NCBI RefSeq assembly: GCF_005886535.1
Contig: NZ_PNDS01000076.1
Coordinates: forward strand, 1-35,034
Length of the DNA stretch: 35,034 nt
Reading direction: 5' to 3'
From: Pseudoalteromonas sp. S2755
GTDB taxonomy: Bacteria; Pseudomonadota; Gammaproteobacteria; Enterobacterales; Alteromonadaceae
The translations under genes and the position numbers were made by a program. The notes under the pieces are model-generated. The model was given only the letters and a program-made list of their open reading frames with translations, did no database searches and was not told the origin of the DNA. Of the stretch, positions 6,929-15,578 are shown piece after piece. Numbering within the stretch: position 1 is the stretch's first letter; each line of letters starts with the position of its first letter.

Positions 6929-8296
6929 TTAGGTTTTAATTTGCATGCCATCGGCAAGCGAGTAAAAATAAGCACGGGCGGCAGGAATTGCGCCTATCAA
7001 AGTACCTGCACCTATGATAACGCTTAGTAGCATGAGTTCATAGGTTGAGAGCGCCGAGATACTTAGGACTACGCCAAATTGACTTTGTAGGCCGGATTGG
7101 GCAGCAATGAGCAAGGCATAAAAAAGCGCAACACCGAAAATACATCCTAACACGGTGATAAAAATTGCTTCGCTGATGAGGAGCGTAAAGATATGCCAAG
7201 GCCGCGCACCAACGGAGCGCAGAATAGCAAGTTCTCGGCGCCTTTGGTTCAACGTGGCGAGCAATGAGGTTAACATGCCAAGCAAGCTTATCAACACCAC
7301 TGCAAGGGTAATGAGAAGCAAGATTTTTTCAACAATATCTAGCATTTCCCATAATTCTCTTAATGTCACCCCTGGCATAATTGCCAGCAAAGGCTCGCCT
7401 TTATACTGATTAATATTTCTGCGCACTTGGAGGGTATAGAGCGGTGAATCAAAACCAAGTAAAAATGCAGTGATTTGCTTTGTTGAGCCAATTAAATCAC
7501 CGGGTTTGGAGTCGAGGTTGTGAAGTAGAGCGCTATTGTTTTTGCTGTCATGCTCATGCTCATGCTCATGCTCATGCTCATGCTCATGCTCATGCTCATG
7601 CTCATGCTCATGGTGCGTTGCATCTTGTTTTTGTGCAATCATTCGAGATGGCTTGCTGTGGCCTGTGCTATGCATGCTCTCGATGGCACTTAATGGCACA
7701 TGTAGCGTTTTATCTACAGGCGTTCCTGTGGCTGCCAAAATGCCAGATATAACCAATGGATTGTCATCGTGATGATGGAAACTGGTATTGCCCACGCCAT
7801 GGGAAATGACGATTTTTTGTCCCAGCTGATAACCCAGCTTTTTTGCGACCATAGCCCCTAGCACCACTTCTTGGCCATTGTGAAATGGTCGGCCAGCGGC
7901 AAAGGTGAGGTGTTGTTTTTTAGCGTATTGATAATGGCTGAAGTAACTTGCATCTGTACCCAGCACAGCAAAGCCTTTGTGGCTATCCCCTAAACTGATA
8001 GGAATGCTCCAAGCAACACCGCGCTGCGCCTTGATATACTCGTAACTTTGCCATTGTACGGTATTATTGGCATGACCAATTCGAAATACGCTTGAAAGCA
8101 AAAGCTGAATATCACCAGTACGTGCGCCGACAATTAGGTCAGTGCCAGAAATAGTGTTTGCAAAGCTGGATTTTGCGTCTTGGCGTATACGCTCAACTGA
8201 CAGCAGTAACATGACACTAATTGCAATGGTCACTAGAGTTAGGGCGACGCTGGCTTTTCGGTTTAGCGTACTTTTCCACGCAAGTTTGATTAGCAT
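6929..8296 (-). CDS. ABC transporter permease, MacB/FtsX type, with His-Glu repeat
   Basis: 455 residues. One N-terminal membrane helix (about 16-36), a large periplasmic MacB-like domain, then three C-terminal helices of an FtsX domain (about 320-345, 370-400, 415-440; includes RRRELAILRSVGARP, the usual coupling segment). Such proteins do not move ions through a channel but drive extracytoplasmic steps, as MacB and LolCE do. The periplasmic domain contains about ten consecutive His-Glu pairs after DATH, ending in HD, plus HHHDD further upstream, a likely metal-binding loop. The ATPase gene overlaps its start by 7 bases. A Zur-like site upstream of the operon suggests expression under zinc limitation. 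The repeat is encoded by a perfect hexanucleotide tandem array. Confidence 0.88.
   Translation of the reverse strand: MLIKLAWKSTLNRKASVALTLVTIAISVMLLLSVERIRQDAKSSFANTISGTDLIVGARTGDIQLLLSSVFRIGHANNTVQWQSYEYIKAQRGVAWSIPISLGDSHKGFAVLGTDASYFSHYQYAKKQHLTFAAGRPFHNGQEVVLGAMVAKKLGYQLGQKIVISHGVGNTSFHHHDDNPLVISGILAATGTPVDKTLHVPLSAIESMHSTGHSKPSRMIAQKQDATHHEHEHEHEHEHEHEHEHEHEHDSKNNSALLHNLDSKPGDLIGSTKQITAFLLGFDSPLYTLQVRRNINQYKGEPLLAIMPGVTLRELWEMLDIVEKILLLITLAVVLISLLGMLTSLLATLNQRRRELAILRSVGARPWHIFTLLISEAIFITVLGCIFGVALFYALLIAAQSGLQSQFGVVLSISALSTYELMLLSVIIGAGTLIGAIPAARAYFYSLADGMQIKT
7549..7614. repeat. CATGCT hexanucleotide microsatellite in permease gene
   Basis: Ten perfect CATGCT units (7549-7608) followed by CATGGT. 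On the minus strand they read CAT-GAG, giving alternating His and Glu. Unit length is a multiple of three, so slippage changes the length of the metal-binding loop without a frameshift. Confidence 0.95.
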
Positions 8297-8982
8297 AGCG
8301 GTGCTCCTCGTTGTAAATCAGGCAAGCTTACTTGCCTATCAAATAGCGGCGCTAAGCTTTTATCGTGACTGACAAAGAGAATAGATGCACTGTAAACCGC
8401 GGCTTGGCTAAAGAGTAATTTAATAAATCCATCACGGCTGTCGGCATCGAGGGCTGAGGTTGGCTCATCGGCAATAATGATTTCGGGCCTGCCAATAAAT
8501 GCGCGAGCGGCGGCTACGCGCTGCTGTTGGCCAATACTTAACTCCCCGACACTACGCTGCTGAGTGTGTTCGTCTATACCAAGATCAGAAAGCAGAAGTT
8601 TAGCTTCCTGCTCAAGCGATTTATTCTGCGAGGAGATGTTTTGCCTGCGCTTTTTGGAAAATTCGCAGCCAAGGGTAACGTTTTCAATAGGCGACAAATA
8701 GGGCAACAAATTAAAGTTCTGAAAAATCGTACCTATATGATCGGCTCTAAACTTATCTCGTTGGCCATGGCTCAGTGCGCTCGCGTTGGTACCTGCAATT
8801 TCAATTACTCCCTGCTGGCAATCCAAGGTACCGGCAATCAATCCAAGCAAAGTCGATTTACCGCTGCCGCTTGGACCATGTAAAAACACGTGTTCACCTC
8901 GGGCGATATGTAGCTTAGGTATGGTTAGCACTGGGGGGCTCGACTTAGGCCATGTAAACTGTAATTGAGATATCGTAAGCAT
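8290..8982 (-). CDS. ABC transporter ATP-binding protein (LolD/MacB-like)
   Basis: 230 residues. Walker A GPSGSGKST (about 36-44), Q-loop TIFQNFNLLPYLSPIENV, ABC signature LSIGQQQRVAAARA, Walker B EIIIADEPTSALD and switch His in FVSHD. The spacing and sequence are of the LolD/MacB/FtsE class that pairs with FtsX-type permeases. It is the first gene of the minus-strand operon, with GAGG 4 bases before the ATG, and its end overlaps the permease start by 7 bases. A candidate Zur operator lies 28-40 bases before the start. Confidence 0.93.
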   Translation of the reverse strand: MLTISQLQFTWPKSSPPVLTIPKLHIARGEHVFLHGPSGSGKSTLLGLIAGTLDCQQGVIEIAGTNASALSHGQRDKFRADHIGTIFQNFNLLPYLSPIENVTLGCEFSKKRRQNISSQNKSLEQEAKLLLSDLGIDEHTQQRSVGELSIGQQQRVAAARAFIGRPEIIIADEPTSALDADSRDGFIKLLFSQAAVYSASILFVSHDKSLAPLFDRQVSLPDLQRGAPLC

Positions 8983-9009
8983 AACGCCTCAACGCTGGTA
9001 AATAATATT

Positions 9010-9022
9010 GTGATGGTATAAC
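9010..9022 (-). promoter_or_regulatory. Candidate Zur box upstream of ABC operon
   Basis: On the minus strand GTTATACCATCAC. It matches the Zur core GTTATA-N-TATAAC and is close to the E. coli znu operator half GTTATAATATCAC (11 of 13, from memory). It lies 28-40 bases before the ATPase start codon, where repressor binding would block transcription. Confidence 0.55.
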
Positions 9023-9170
9023 AAGAATGACTAAAGCAAAACCAAGTTAAGCTCAACAACAAGCGTGTAAGTTAAATTGTGATTTTTGTTCAGCTCGACT
9101 ATTATAGCGACCCTAACCCCCTCATTATTTTGTGCCCTTTAGCAAGGCGCATCCTGTCATTGGAGTAACA

Positions 9171-10271
9171 ATGAGTAGCTACAAAGTTTTAGACGTTAAT
9201 GACGATCTTCCAATTCGCACTAAAGGTGCGGTTCACAGTGGTAAAGTACGTTCAGTTTATTGGTTAACCGACGCCGACAGTGCACGTTTAATTGAAGAAA
9301 AAGGCTATCAAGTCCCGGTTGGTACAGAGCTGGCAATTATGGTCATTTCAGACCGTATTTCAGCGTTTGATTGTATTTGGCAAGGTGAAAATGGTCTTAA
9401 CGGTGTACCGGGTAAGGGCATTGCGCTTAACAGCGTTGCTTCACATTGGTTTTCACTTTTTGATAAAGCTGGCCTTGCAGGTAATCACATTGTTGATATT
9501 CCACATCCTTATGTTTGGATTGTGCGTAAAGCCAGTACGGTAAGAGTTGAAGCGATTGCACGTCAATATATTACTGGCAGCATGTGGCGCGATTACGCAA
9601 AGGGCGTAAGGGAGTTTTGTGGCTTGCAATTACCAGAAGGTTTAGAGGCCAATCAAAAGCTAGATGATGTTCTAATCACACCATCAACCAAAGGGATCAT
9701 CAAAGGTTTAGCAGACGTACCAGAAGTGGATGACGTAAACATTTCTCGTAAAAACATCGAAGATAATCTTGCGGCGTTCAACTTTAAATCTGCGGCAGAT
9801 GTGGATAAGTACGAGCAATTGCTAACCGAGGGTTTTACCCTTATTAGTAAAGAGCTTGAGAAGCTTGATCAGATCTTTGTTGATACTAAATTTGAGTTTG
9901 GTTACGTTGAAGATAAAGACGGCCAAGAGCGCCTAATTTACATTGACGAAGTGGGTACGCCTGACTCGTCACGTATTTGGGATGGCCCAGCTTATCGCGA
10001 TGGTAAGATCGTTGAAAACTCAAAAGAAGGTTTCCGCCAGCTATTGATAAACAACGTACCAGACAGCGATGTGCTGTTGAATAAAGATCGCATGCCTGAG
10101 CGAGAAGCGCTTGCTAGCGACTATCTATTGCCAGAAGCTGTGATGATGTCAGTAAGCGAAACTTACGTTGGGATCGCAAGTAAAATCGTTGGTCGTGAGC
10201 TAACGATCCCTGCTGATCCTCGCCAAGAAGTTATTGATATTCTTGATAAGCAGTACGGTTTAATAGATTAA
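9171..10271 (+). CDS. purC: SAICAR synthase, long form
   Basis: 366 residues. Catalyses ATP-dependent joining of aspartate to CAIR in purine biosynthesis. Seen: [12 protein letters not shown] (nucleotide loop; usual GKVRDVY), [31 protein letters not shown] (usual RNY.TGS), [10 protein letters not shown] and [17 protein letters not shown] (usual DE..TPDSSR). The length of about 367 is that of the Vibrio/Alteromonadales long form rather than the 237-residue E. coli form. ATG at 9171 follows GGAG and aligns with the family; an upstream frame start at 9132 has no such site. Monocistronic, with a terminator after it. I see no clear PurR box in 8983-9170. Confidence 0.95.
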   Translation: MSSYKVLDVNDDLPIRTKGAVHSGKVRSVYWLTDADSARLIEEKGYQVPVGTELAIMVISDRISAFDCIWQGENGLNGVPGKGIALNSVASHWFSLFDKAGLAGNHIVDIPHPYVWIVRKASTVRVEAIARQYITGSMWRDYAKGVREFCGLQLPEGLEANQKLDDVLITPSTKGIIKGLADVPEVDDVNISRKNIEDNLAAFNFKSAADVDKYEQLLTEGFTLISKELEKLDQIFVDTKFEFGYVEDKDGQERLIYIDEVGTPDSSRIWDGPAYRDGKIVENSKEGFRQLLINNVPDSDVLLNKDRMPEREALASDYLLPEAVMMSVSETYVGIASKIVGRELTIPADPRQEVIDILDKQYGLID

Positions 10272-10282
10272 TTTCTTTTTAG

Positions 10283-10318
10283 TTGCCCTGATAAACAAGT
10301 TTATTAGGGCAATTTTCT
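10283..10318 (+). terminator. Intrinsic terminator after purC
   Basis: Long stem TTGCCCTGATAAAC/GTTTATTAGGGCAA (10283-10296, 10299-10312, one G-T pair) followed by TTTTCTC. Confidence 0.85.
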
Positions 10319-10387
10319 CAATTCACTTGCTTTTCATTGCAAGGTCTCTTTTACTTAACCTAATTGTTGCAAAAAATAGAGTCAGAT

Positions 10388-11020
10388 ATGCGAACGTCTG
10401 TTCTGCTCCTACTAAGTTTTTGTTTTTTATTTCTTTTAGATTCAAATCGCGCAAATGCTGGGCAATTAACAGTGCTAGATGGCAACGGCAAGCCCTTGCA
10501 GCATGCCGTTGTTGAATTGACGGACGAGCCTGTCGAGTCAGCAGCAAAAGCTGTTGCGGTTATGGATCAAATCAATAAACAATTTGTTCCTTTCATCCTC
10601 ACTATTCAAAAAGGACAATTGGTTAATTTTCCCAATAGCGATGATATCCGTCATCACGTTTATTCATTTTCTGCGGTAAAACCTTTTGAGTTAAAGCTTT
10701 ACGCTGGCACGCCAAATCAACCGCTCAAGTTTGAAAACGCTGGTGTAGTGGTGTTAGGTTGTAACATTCACGACTCTATGGTGGGCTATATTTATATTGC
10801 AGATGATAGGCAAGTATTGGTATCTGATGCGAATGGACTGGTGACTTTGCCGAACTCTACAAAACAAGTAACGGTGTGGCATCCTTATCAAGATAATGAC
10901 ATAGACAGTCGGCAAACCGTGCAAATAGTGAACACAACGGCGCCAATGTCCGTAACAATAAAAACAACTTATCCAGCGCCGCGTAATACCTTTGGCGAGC
11001 GCTTTGGACAGCATGAATGA
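10388..11020 (+). CDS. Cupredoxin-like periplasmic protein
   Basis: 210 residues. Signal peptide MRTSVLLLLSFCFLFLL ending near ANA/GQL. The body resembles plastocyanin-like 'methylamine utilization' proteins: LVNFPNSDDIRHHVYSF supplies a first His, and VLGCNIHDSMVGYIYI supplies Cys, His and Met, the usual type 1 copper ligand set. This is a redox or copper-binding protein of the periplasm by inference. The ATG at 10388 gives a proper signal peptide; a TTG eight codons earlier is possible but less likely. The next gene starts inside its stop (ATGA overlap at 11017), so it leads a four-gene operon with a GGDEF/EAL protein, a DUF3034-like protein and a truncated hemoglobin. Confidence 0.85.
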   Translation: MRTSVLLLLSFCFLFLLDSNRANAGQLTVLDGNGKPLQHAVVELTDEPVESAAKAVAVMDQINKQFVPFILTIQKGQLVNFPNSDDIRHHVYSFSAVKPFELKLYAGTPNQPLKFENAGVVVLGCNIHDSMVGYIYIADDRQVLVSDANGLVTLPNSTKQVTVWHPYQDNDIDSRQTVQIVNTTAPMSVTIKTTYPAPRNTFGERFGQHE

Positions 11021-13353
11021 ATAACAGCTTTAAAAATAAAATAATCAGTCTTTGTATTTTGCTTATTTTAGTAACTGCCGGAATGAGCTTGGCAAGTTTT
11101 TGGTGGTCTACAAGTAAATTCAATGAAGCGCAAGTACAAAGAAAAATTCAAGTGGCGCAAAATGTTTATCAACAATATTTAAAGTCGCGAGAGCAGCTAT
11201 TGGTTACCGCAGCGACTGTTCTGACCGCTGACTTTGGCTTTAAACAGGCTGTCGCGACGAGAGACGCACAAACCATCAGTAGTGTATTGCTTAATCACTC
11301 CCGCCGTATTGATGCCGACTTAATGCTGCTGCTGGATGTGAAAGGCGACCTGATCTCCGCTAACAGGGAAGGGCTCGACTTTCCGAGCGACACCAGAACT
11401 TGGATGCAAGCTTTGCAAAGTCATATCGAGCACTCAGCTTTTGTGGTGCTTAGTGAGCAGTTGTATCAAGTGATTATTTTGCCTGTGCGAGCACCTAGAA
11501 CGATAGCATACTCAATAATTGGCTTTGAAGTGGGTGCAGCTGTCGCTGCGGAGCTTAAAGACCTTACTGGAATGGAAACAAGCTTTGTTGGTGCCGCTGA
11601 TAACCTAAAAGCAAGCTCGTTGCCTGCTCTTGCGCTTGGTAGCGATTTATTTACTTTCCTAGCGGCGCAAAAAACGACGCGTTGGCTTAGCCAGTATCCG
11701 GTTTATAAAAGTGCAGAGGTGAGCTTACCTTCACTTGATAGTAACCCGGTGAGTTTGGTGCTTAGCGCGGATTTAACTACTCAGTATCAAGAATTCGATA
11801 AAATGGTGTTGACCATTATTTTACTCTCTCTCGGCACTATCCTTATTGGTTTTATCACCAGTGGTATTGTAGCCAAAAATCTTACCGCACCGCTTAGTAA
11901 GCTTACGGAGTTGGCAAAACGTTTTGCTAAAGGGGATTACTCCGCCAAACTGGAAGAGGCTCGACCGACCCAAGAAATTTGCCAACTTGTTGATGCTTTT
12001 AATGATATGGGCGAAGATATTCAAGAGCGTGAGGAGCAGATCCGCTTTCAAGCTAGTCATGACCATTTAACAGGGTTTTTTAATCGTAATGCGGCTTTGG
12101 ATAAGTTGCATTACATGCTCAGTGGCGGTGCTGAATATTATTTTATTGCCATAGACATTAAAGGGTTGCGCCATATCAACGACAAACTCGGCCCTCGGGT
12201 AGGAGATGATTGTATTAAAGCCGTGGCGAACCGGATAGCGGAGATTAATACAGCTGAAGGCGGATTGAATGTTAGGCTTGGCGGCGATGAGTTTTTAGTT
12301 GCACATCCAGCAAGTGCGTGCGCCGATCCGCAAAGTGCTGTGCTCGGTATTGTTGAATGTGCTGAAATGCTAAATCAAGGCTTGAGTAAACCTTATACTG
12401 TGCAGGGGTTAGGCATTTCGCTCCACTTTAGTATTGGCGTAGTGCATTACCCCAAACAAGCGCACACTCCCGAGGATGTTGTTCGCCGGGCTTTGATCGC
12501 AGTTGATACTGCGGCGCACGATGGCCATGATGTTTACTACTATCAATCAGGTGAAGATGAAGCCCATCTAGAGCGCCTGCAAATTATTGATGAACTAAAA
12601 CACGCCATCGCCAACGATGATGGCCAGCTTTTTATGACCTACCAACCAAAGTTAAATATGAAAACCAATCGTATTGACAAGGTTGAGTCTCTTATTCGTT
12701 GGCAACGTAAAAATGGTGAATGGGTGTCGCCCGAACTATTTATCGATCTTGCCGAGCAGTCAGGTTTGATTGTTGAATTAACTCAGTGGGTAGTAAAAAC
12801 CGTAGTGTCTCAAGTTGCTAACTGGGTACGTCAAGGTGAGCGCATCAAGGCAGCTATTAATGTGTCGGCACAAGACATTGCTGATAAAAATTTCTTGTCC
12901 CATCTTAAGACGCTACTAGACACCTATAACGTCAAACCTGAGTTGATCACCATAGAGCTTACCGAGCGAGATATGATTGAGAATGAGGAAAAAGGCATTG
13001 CGGTTCTCCAAGCGCTCAAACAGCTTGGCGTGCAAGTCTCGCTTGACGATTATGGTGTGGGTCAAACCTCCCTTGGTCGATTAAAAATGTTACCTATTGA
13101 TGAGTTGAAACTCGACAAGGTATTTATTTTAAAGCTCGCACAATCGGAAAAAGACCAGTTTATTGTGCGCTCTACCATCACGCTTGGTCACCAACTTGGT
13201 TTTAGCGTGGTTGCGGAAGGGGTTGAAGACAAAGCATCGCTTGAGCTACTTGAGTCAATGCAGTGTGATTATGCACAAGGTTACTATCTAAGTAAGCCAC
13301 TCAAAGCCCCTGATTTTGATCAGTGGCTGGGGAGATATAATGAAGTGGGCTAA
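11017..13353 (+). CDS. Membrane GGDEF/EAL c-di-GMP protein with HAMP
   Basis: 778 residues. N-terminal helix (about 8-28), periplasmic sensor region to about 245, second helix (about 252-275), HAMP (about 276-330), GGDEF and EAL domains. The GGDEF motif is intact at residue 422 (RLGGDEF), so cyclase activity is possible; I see no RxxD inhibitory site before it. In the EAL domain the first motif is ESL (Glu557) instead of EAL, but the Asn, Glu, DD, Lys and final Glu positions are present (INVSAQD, IELTERD, SLDDYG, LKLDK, AEGVED), so hydrolysis is also possible. It overlaps the cupredoxin gene by 4 bases and the next gene by 14, so the operon is tightly coupled. It likely senses a periplasmic redox, copper or gas cue. 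Confidence 0.92.
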   Translation: MNNSFKNKIISLCILLILVTAGMSLASFWWSTSKFNEAQVQRKIQVAQNVYQQYLKSREQLLVTAATVLTADFGFKQAVATRDAQTISSVLLNHSRRIDADLMLLLDVKGDLISANREGLDFPSDTRTWMQALQSHIEHSAFVVLSEQLYQVIILPVRAPRTIAYSIIGFEVGAAVAAELKDLTGMETSFVGAADNLKASSLPALALGSDLFTFLAAQKTTRWLSQYPVYKSAEVSLPSLDSNPVSLVLSADLTTQYQEFDKMVLTIILLSLGTILIGFITSGIVAKNLTAPLSKLTELAKRFAKGDYSAKLEEARPTQEICQLVDAFNDMGEDIQEREEQIRFQASHDHLTGFFNRNAALDKLHYMLSGGAEYYFIAIDIKGLRHINDKLGPRVGDDCIKAVANRIAEINTAEGGLNVRLGGDEFLVAHPASACADPQSAVLGIVECAEMLNQGLSKPYTVQGLGISLHFSIGVVHYPKQAHTPEDVVRRALIAVDTAAHDGHDVYYYQSGEDEAHLERLQIIDELKHAIANDDGQLFMTYQPKLNMKTNRIDKVESLIRWQRKNGEWVSPELFIDLAEQSGLIVELTQWVVKTVVSQVANWVRQGERIKAAINVSAQDIADKNFLSHLKTLLDTYNVKPELITIELTERDMIENEEKGIAVLQALKQLGVQVSLDDYGVGQTSLGRLKMLPIDELKLDKVFILKLAQSEKDQFIVRSTITLGHQLGFSVVAEGVEDKASLELLESMQCDYAQGYYLSKPLKAPDFDQWLGRYNEVG

Positions 13354-14167
13354 TGTTTTTGCCGTGTACTTATTCGTATGTGGGCCAACTTTTGCCGCAA
13401 CAGGAAAGTTACTAGCGACTCCTGGGGTATCACAGGTTGAAGGTAGTGCAGGTGGAGGCATTGTGCCGTGGGCGCAGCTTGCTGGATATGCTTCGGAAGA
13501 TGAATGGTCGGCCAGCGGGTTTTGTAGCCGAGCTAGCCTGAAAGACTACCAGCTCGATGTGTGTGGTGTTCAAGCCAATTTATTCGATCGTGTTGAGTTA
13601 AGTTTCGCTCGACAAAACTTCGATGTAGATGTGCTTAATCTTGATATTGAGCAAGATATTGTCGGTGCCAAGGTGCGGCTATATGGCGATATCGTTTACA
13701 GTAAATATCCACAATTGAGCTTTGGTATTCAGCATAAGTCCTTGGATGATGCAACGGTTGCCAATTTGCTCGGCGCAGAAGATGATTCAGGAACGGATTA
13801 TTACTTAGCTGCAAGCAAACTGCATTTGGGTGCTGTAGGCGGCTATAACTGGTTCTGGAATATTACGATGAGACATTCTCGGGCTAATCAACTTGGCATA
13901 CTAGGTTATGGTGGAGCTAACGACAGTGCGCCTTGGCAACTAGAAGCCAGCAGCGCAGTGTTTTTATCTAGGCATTGGGCTATCGGTGCAGAATACCGCC
14001 AAAAATCCAACAACCTTGGACTTGGTGAATCAGATTGGAAAGATGTTTTTGTCGCTTGGATCCCGAATAAGTCAGTGAGTGTGACGGCGGCATGGTTAGA
14101 CCTTGGAAAAATCGCAGGGCAACCTTCTCAAACGGGTTGGTATCTATCTGTTACGGGGTACTTTTAA
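13340..14167 (+). CDS. DUF3034-like exported protein
   Basis: 275 residues. Signal peptide MKWANVFAVYLFVC to TFAA. The rest is rich in alternating hydrophobic/aromatic strands and ends in an aromatic residue (VTGYF), typical of small outer-membrane beta-barrels. GTPGVSQVEGSAGGGIVPWA-like sequence near the N terminus (TPGVSQVEGSAGGGIVPW here) is what I recall for DUF3034. The ATG at 13340 follows GGGGAG and lies inside the end of the GGDEF/EAL gene; the truncated hemoglobin ATG follows its stop directly. Likely the outer-membrane member of this operon. Confidence 0.72.
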   Translation: MKWANVFAVYLFVCGPTFAATGKLLATPGVSQVEGSAGGGIVPWAQLAGYASEDEWSASGFCSRASLKDYQLDVCGVQANLFDRVELSFARQNFDVDVLNLDIEQDIVGAKVRLYGDIVYSKYPQLSFGIQHKSLDDATVANLLGAEDDSGTDYYLAASKLHLGAVGGYNWFWNITMRHSRANQLGILGYGGANDSAPWQLEASSAVFLSRHWAIGAEYRQKSNNLGLGESDWKDVFVAWIPNKSVSVTAAWLDLGKIAGQPSQTGWYLSVTGYF

Positions 14168-14587
14168 ATGAAATGGCTATCACTAACGGCAATCTTGCTT
14201 TTCCTCGTGGCGTGTAGTGCTTCAACTTCGCAGACCTCCCTGTATGAACAAATAGGGGGCAACGCCGGCGCAGAAAAGATAGTAGACGCGTTTATTAAAC
14301 AGATTGGCAATGATGACGTTATTTTACCTTATTTTAGAGAGTCCAATGTTAGGCACTTTCGTGAAGGGTTTATCACTCATCTGTGCGATAGCTTAGATGG
14401 CCCTTGTGATTATGAAGGCGATAGCATGGTGCAGATCCACACTGGCATGGCTATTAGTGAGTCCGACTTTAATCGGGTGGTTGATCTCTTGATCAACGCA
14501 ATGAATGAGGTTGGGATTGCGCACTCTATACAAAATCAAGTTCTGGCCCGCTTAGCACCGATGCGAAGTGAGATAATCGAATTATAA
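14168..14587 (+). CDS. Lipoprotein truncated hemoglobin, group I
   Basis: 139 residues. A lipoprotein signal with lipobox LVAC (Cys16) precedes a truncated globin: SLYEQIGGNAGAEKIVDAF is the N-terminal signature of group I, and MVQIHTGMAISESDF carries the proximal heme-binding His. It would be anchored to a membrane facing the periplasm, where it could bind O2 or NO. Its start codon directly follows the stop of the DUF3034-like gene, so translation is coupled. The operon links a heme gas-binding protein and a copper protein with a c-di-GMP enzyme, suggesting a gas or redox signalling module. Confidence 0.85.
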   Translation: MKWLSLTAILLFLVACSASTSQTSLYEQIGGNAGAEKIVDAFIKQIGNDDVILPYFRESNVRHFREGFITHLCDSLDGPCDYEGDSMVQIHTGMAISESDFNRVVDLLINAMNEVGIAHSIQNQVLARLAPMRSEIIEL

Positions 14588-14695
14588 TTAACGCCTACAA
14601 TTTTTAACCTTATTTACATTAAATTATCATTTTTTAAGTTGTAAAATTCCTAGGTATCAAATTGGTACTACACATTTATATAAAAGGAGTTTTAC

Positions 14696-15346
14696 ATGAA
14701 GTTTAAATCTATCATGCTTATGTGCTCACTGGGCGTTAGCATATCTACTTTTGCGGCAGAGCAAATTGATTCAACAGTTAATTTAGCTGGTACGGGTTCG
14801 AATTACGATTTCCGTATAGGACTACAAGCTCTAGATGATCGTGGCAGAGACCCTGGTGCTGTAGAGTATACTAAGTATCTTTCTGCAGGTTCTAATGTTC
14901 AGTCTGATTGGGCCGTTGATCGAGATGCATATGACCCCGATGCATTACGTTTACACTTATCTGTACTTAACCAGATCCCAACAAACCGTGATTTCCGATT
15001 AGCTATCCAAGCTGCAGACCGAGGCGGTCGAGGTGATTTTGGATACTGGCAATACACTCCTTGGGCGAGTGAAGGTGGTGGTTGGTCTGGTATGGCATTT
15101 GATACAGACCGATTCGATCCTGATGCTTTTCGCATTCGCATCGAAACCAGAGCCTGGAACAGTAGCCGCTCTTTAAGCGATTTTCGTATCGGCTTGCGAG
15201 TATCTGATAGGGGTGGACGAGAAGTTGGGAACTCGACGTTCACTCCATGGGCTTCCAATGGTGGTGGCTGGACTGATTTAGCGACAGATAATGACGCTTA
15301 TGACTTTGATGGTTTTGAAGTAAACCTAGAAGTCAGACAGTACTAA
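14696..15346 (+). CDS. Secreted protein of three internal repeats
   Basis: 216 residues; no family recognised. Signal peptide MKFKSIMLMCSLGVSISTFA then a short linker and three repeats of about 52-55 residues (38-93, 99-150, 162-213). Each starts DFR[IL][GA][LI] followed by D-x-[RG]-G-R. Repeats 2 and 3 then have TPWAS-x-GGGW, and all three end D-x-D-[AG]-[LF] followed by a beta-strand-like stretch. Conserved Trp, Gly and Asp suggest a carbohydrate- or ion-binding beta module, comparable in layout but not in sequence to clostridial hydrophobic-W repeats. AAGGAG lies 8 bases before the ATG. A strong terminator follows. Monocistronic. Confidence 0.75.
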   Translation: MKFKSIMLMCSLGVSISTFAAEQIDSTVNLAGTGSNYDFRIGLQALDDRGRDPGAVEYTKYLSAGSNVQSDWAVDRDAYDPDALRLHLSVLNQIPTNRDFRLAIQAADRGGRGDFGYWQYTPWASEGGGWSGMAFDTDRFDPDAFRIRIETRAWNSSRSLSDFRIGLRVSDRGGREVGNSTFTPWASNGGGWTDLATDNDAYDFDGFEVNLEVRQY

Positions 15347-15354
15347 CAACACCG

Positions 15355-15397
15355 TATAACCAAGTTGCTTCGCAGAAGTGACTTGGTTATAACGTTT
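15355..15397 (+). terminator. Intrinsic terminator after repeat protein
   Basis: Stem TATAACCAAGT/ACTTGGTTATA (15355-15365, 15381-15391) with an inner CTTC/GAAG stem, then ACGTTTTC. Confidence 0.75.
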
Positions 15398-15578
15398 TCA
15401 CACTTCTTTAAAAGCCAATCAAGTAAACGTCCAAAATCGTCATATTGTTGTAAGAAAATCAATGAATGCTACAATCACATTCTACCTTCGGTACTTATAG
15501 TTCATAAGATTAGAAGGCGCTGTTGATACTTCATATAGTGTTTACACATAAACTTATTAACGAATGAAGAGAGCCAAG

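Noticed and set aside
7549..7614. Tandem array taken as a CRISPR or minisatellite
   Set aside because: Six-base units without spacers inside a coding frame; it is a microsatellite.
7480..7772. Plus-strand ORFs of 90 and 78 residues rich in Ala-His or Cys-Ser repeats
   Set aside because: They are the complementary reading of the His-Glu microsatellite in the permease gene, not genes.
8983..9170. PurR operator before purC
   Set aside because: No recognisable match to the PurR consensus; only the Zur-like site was kept.
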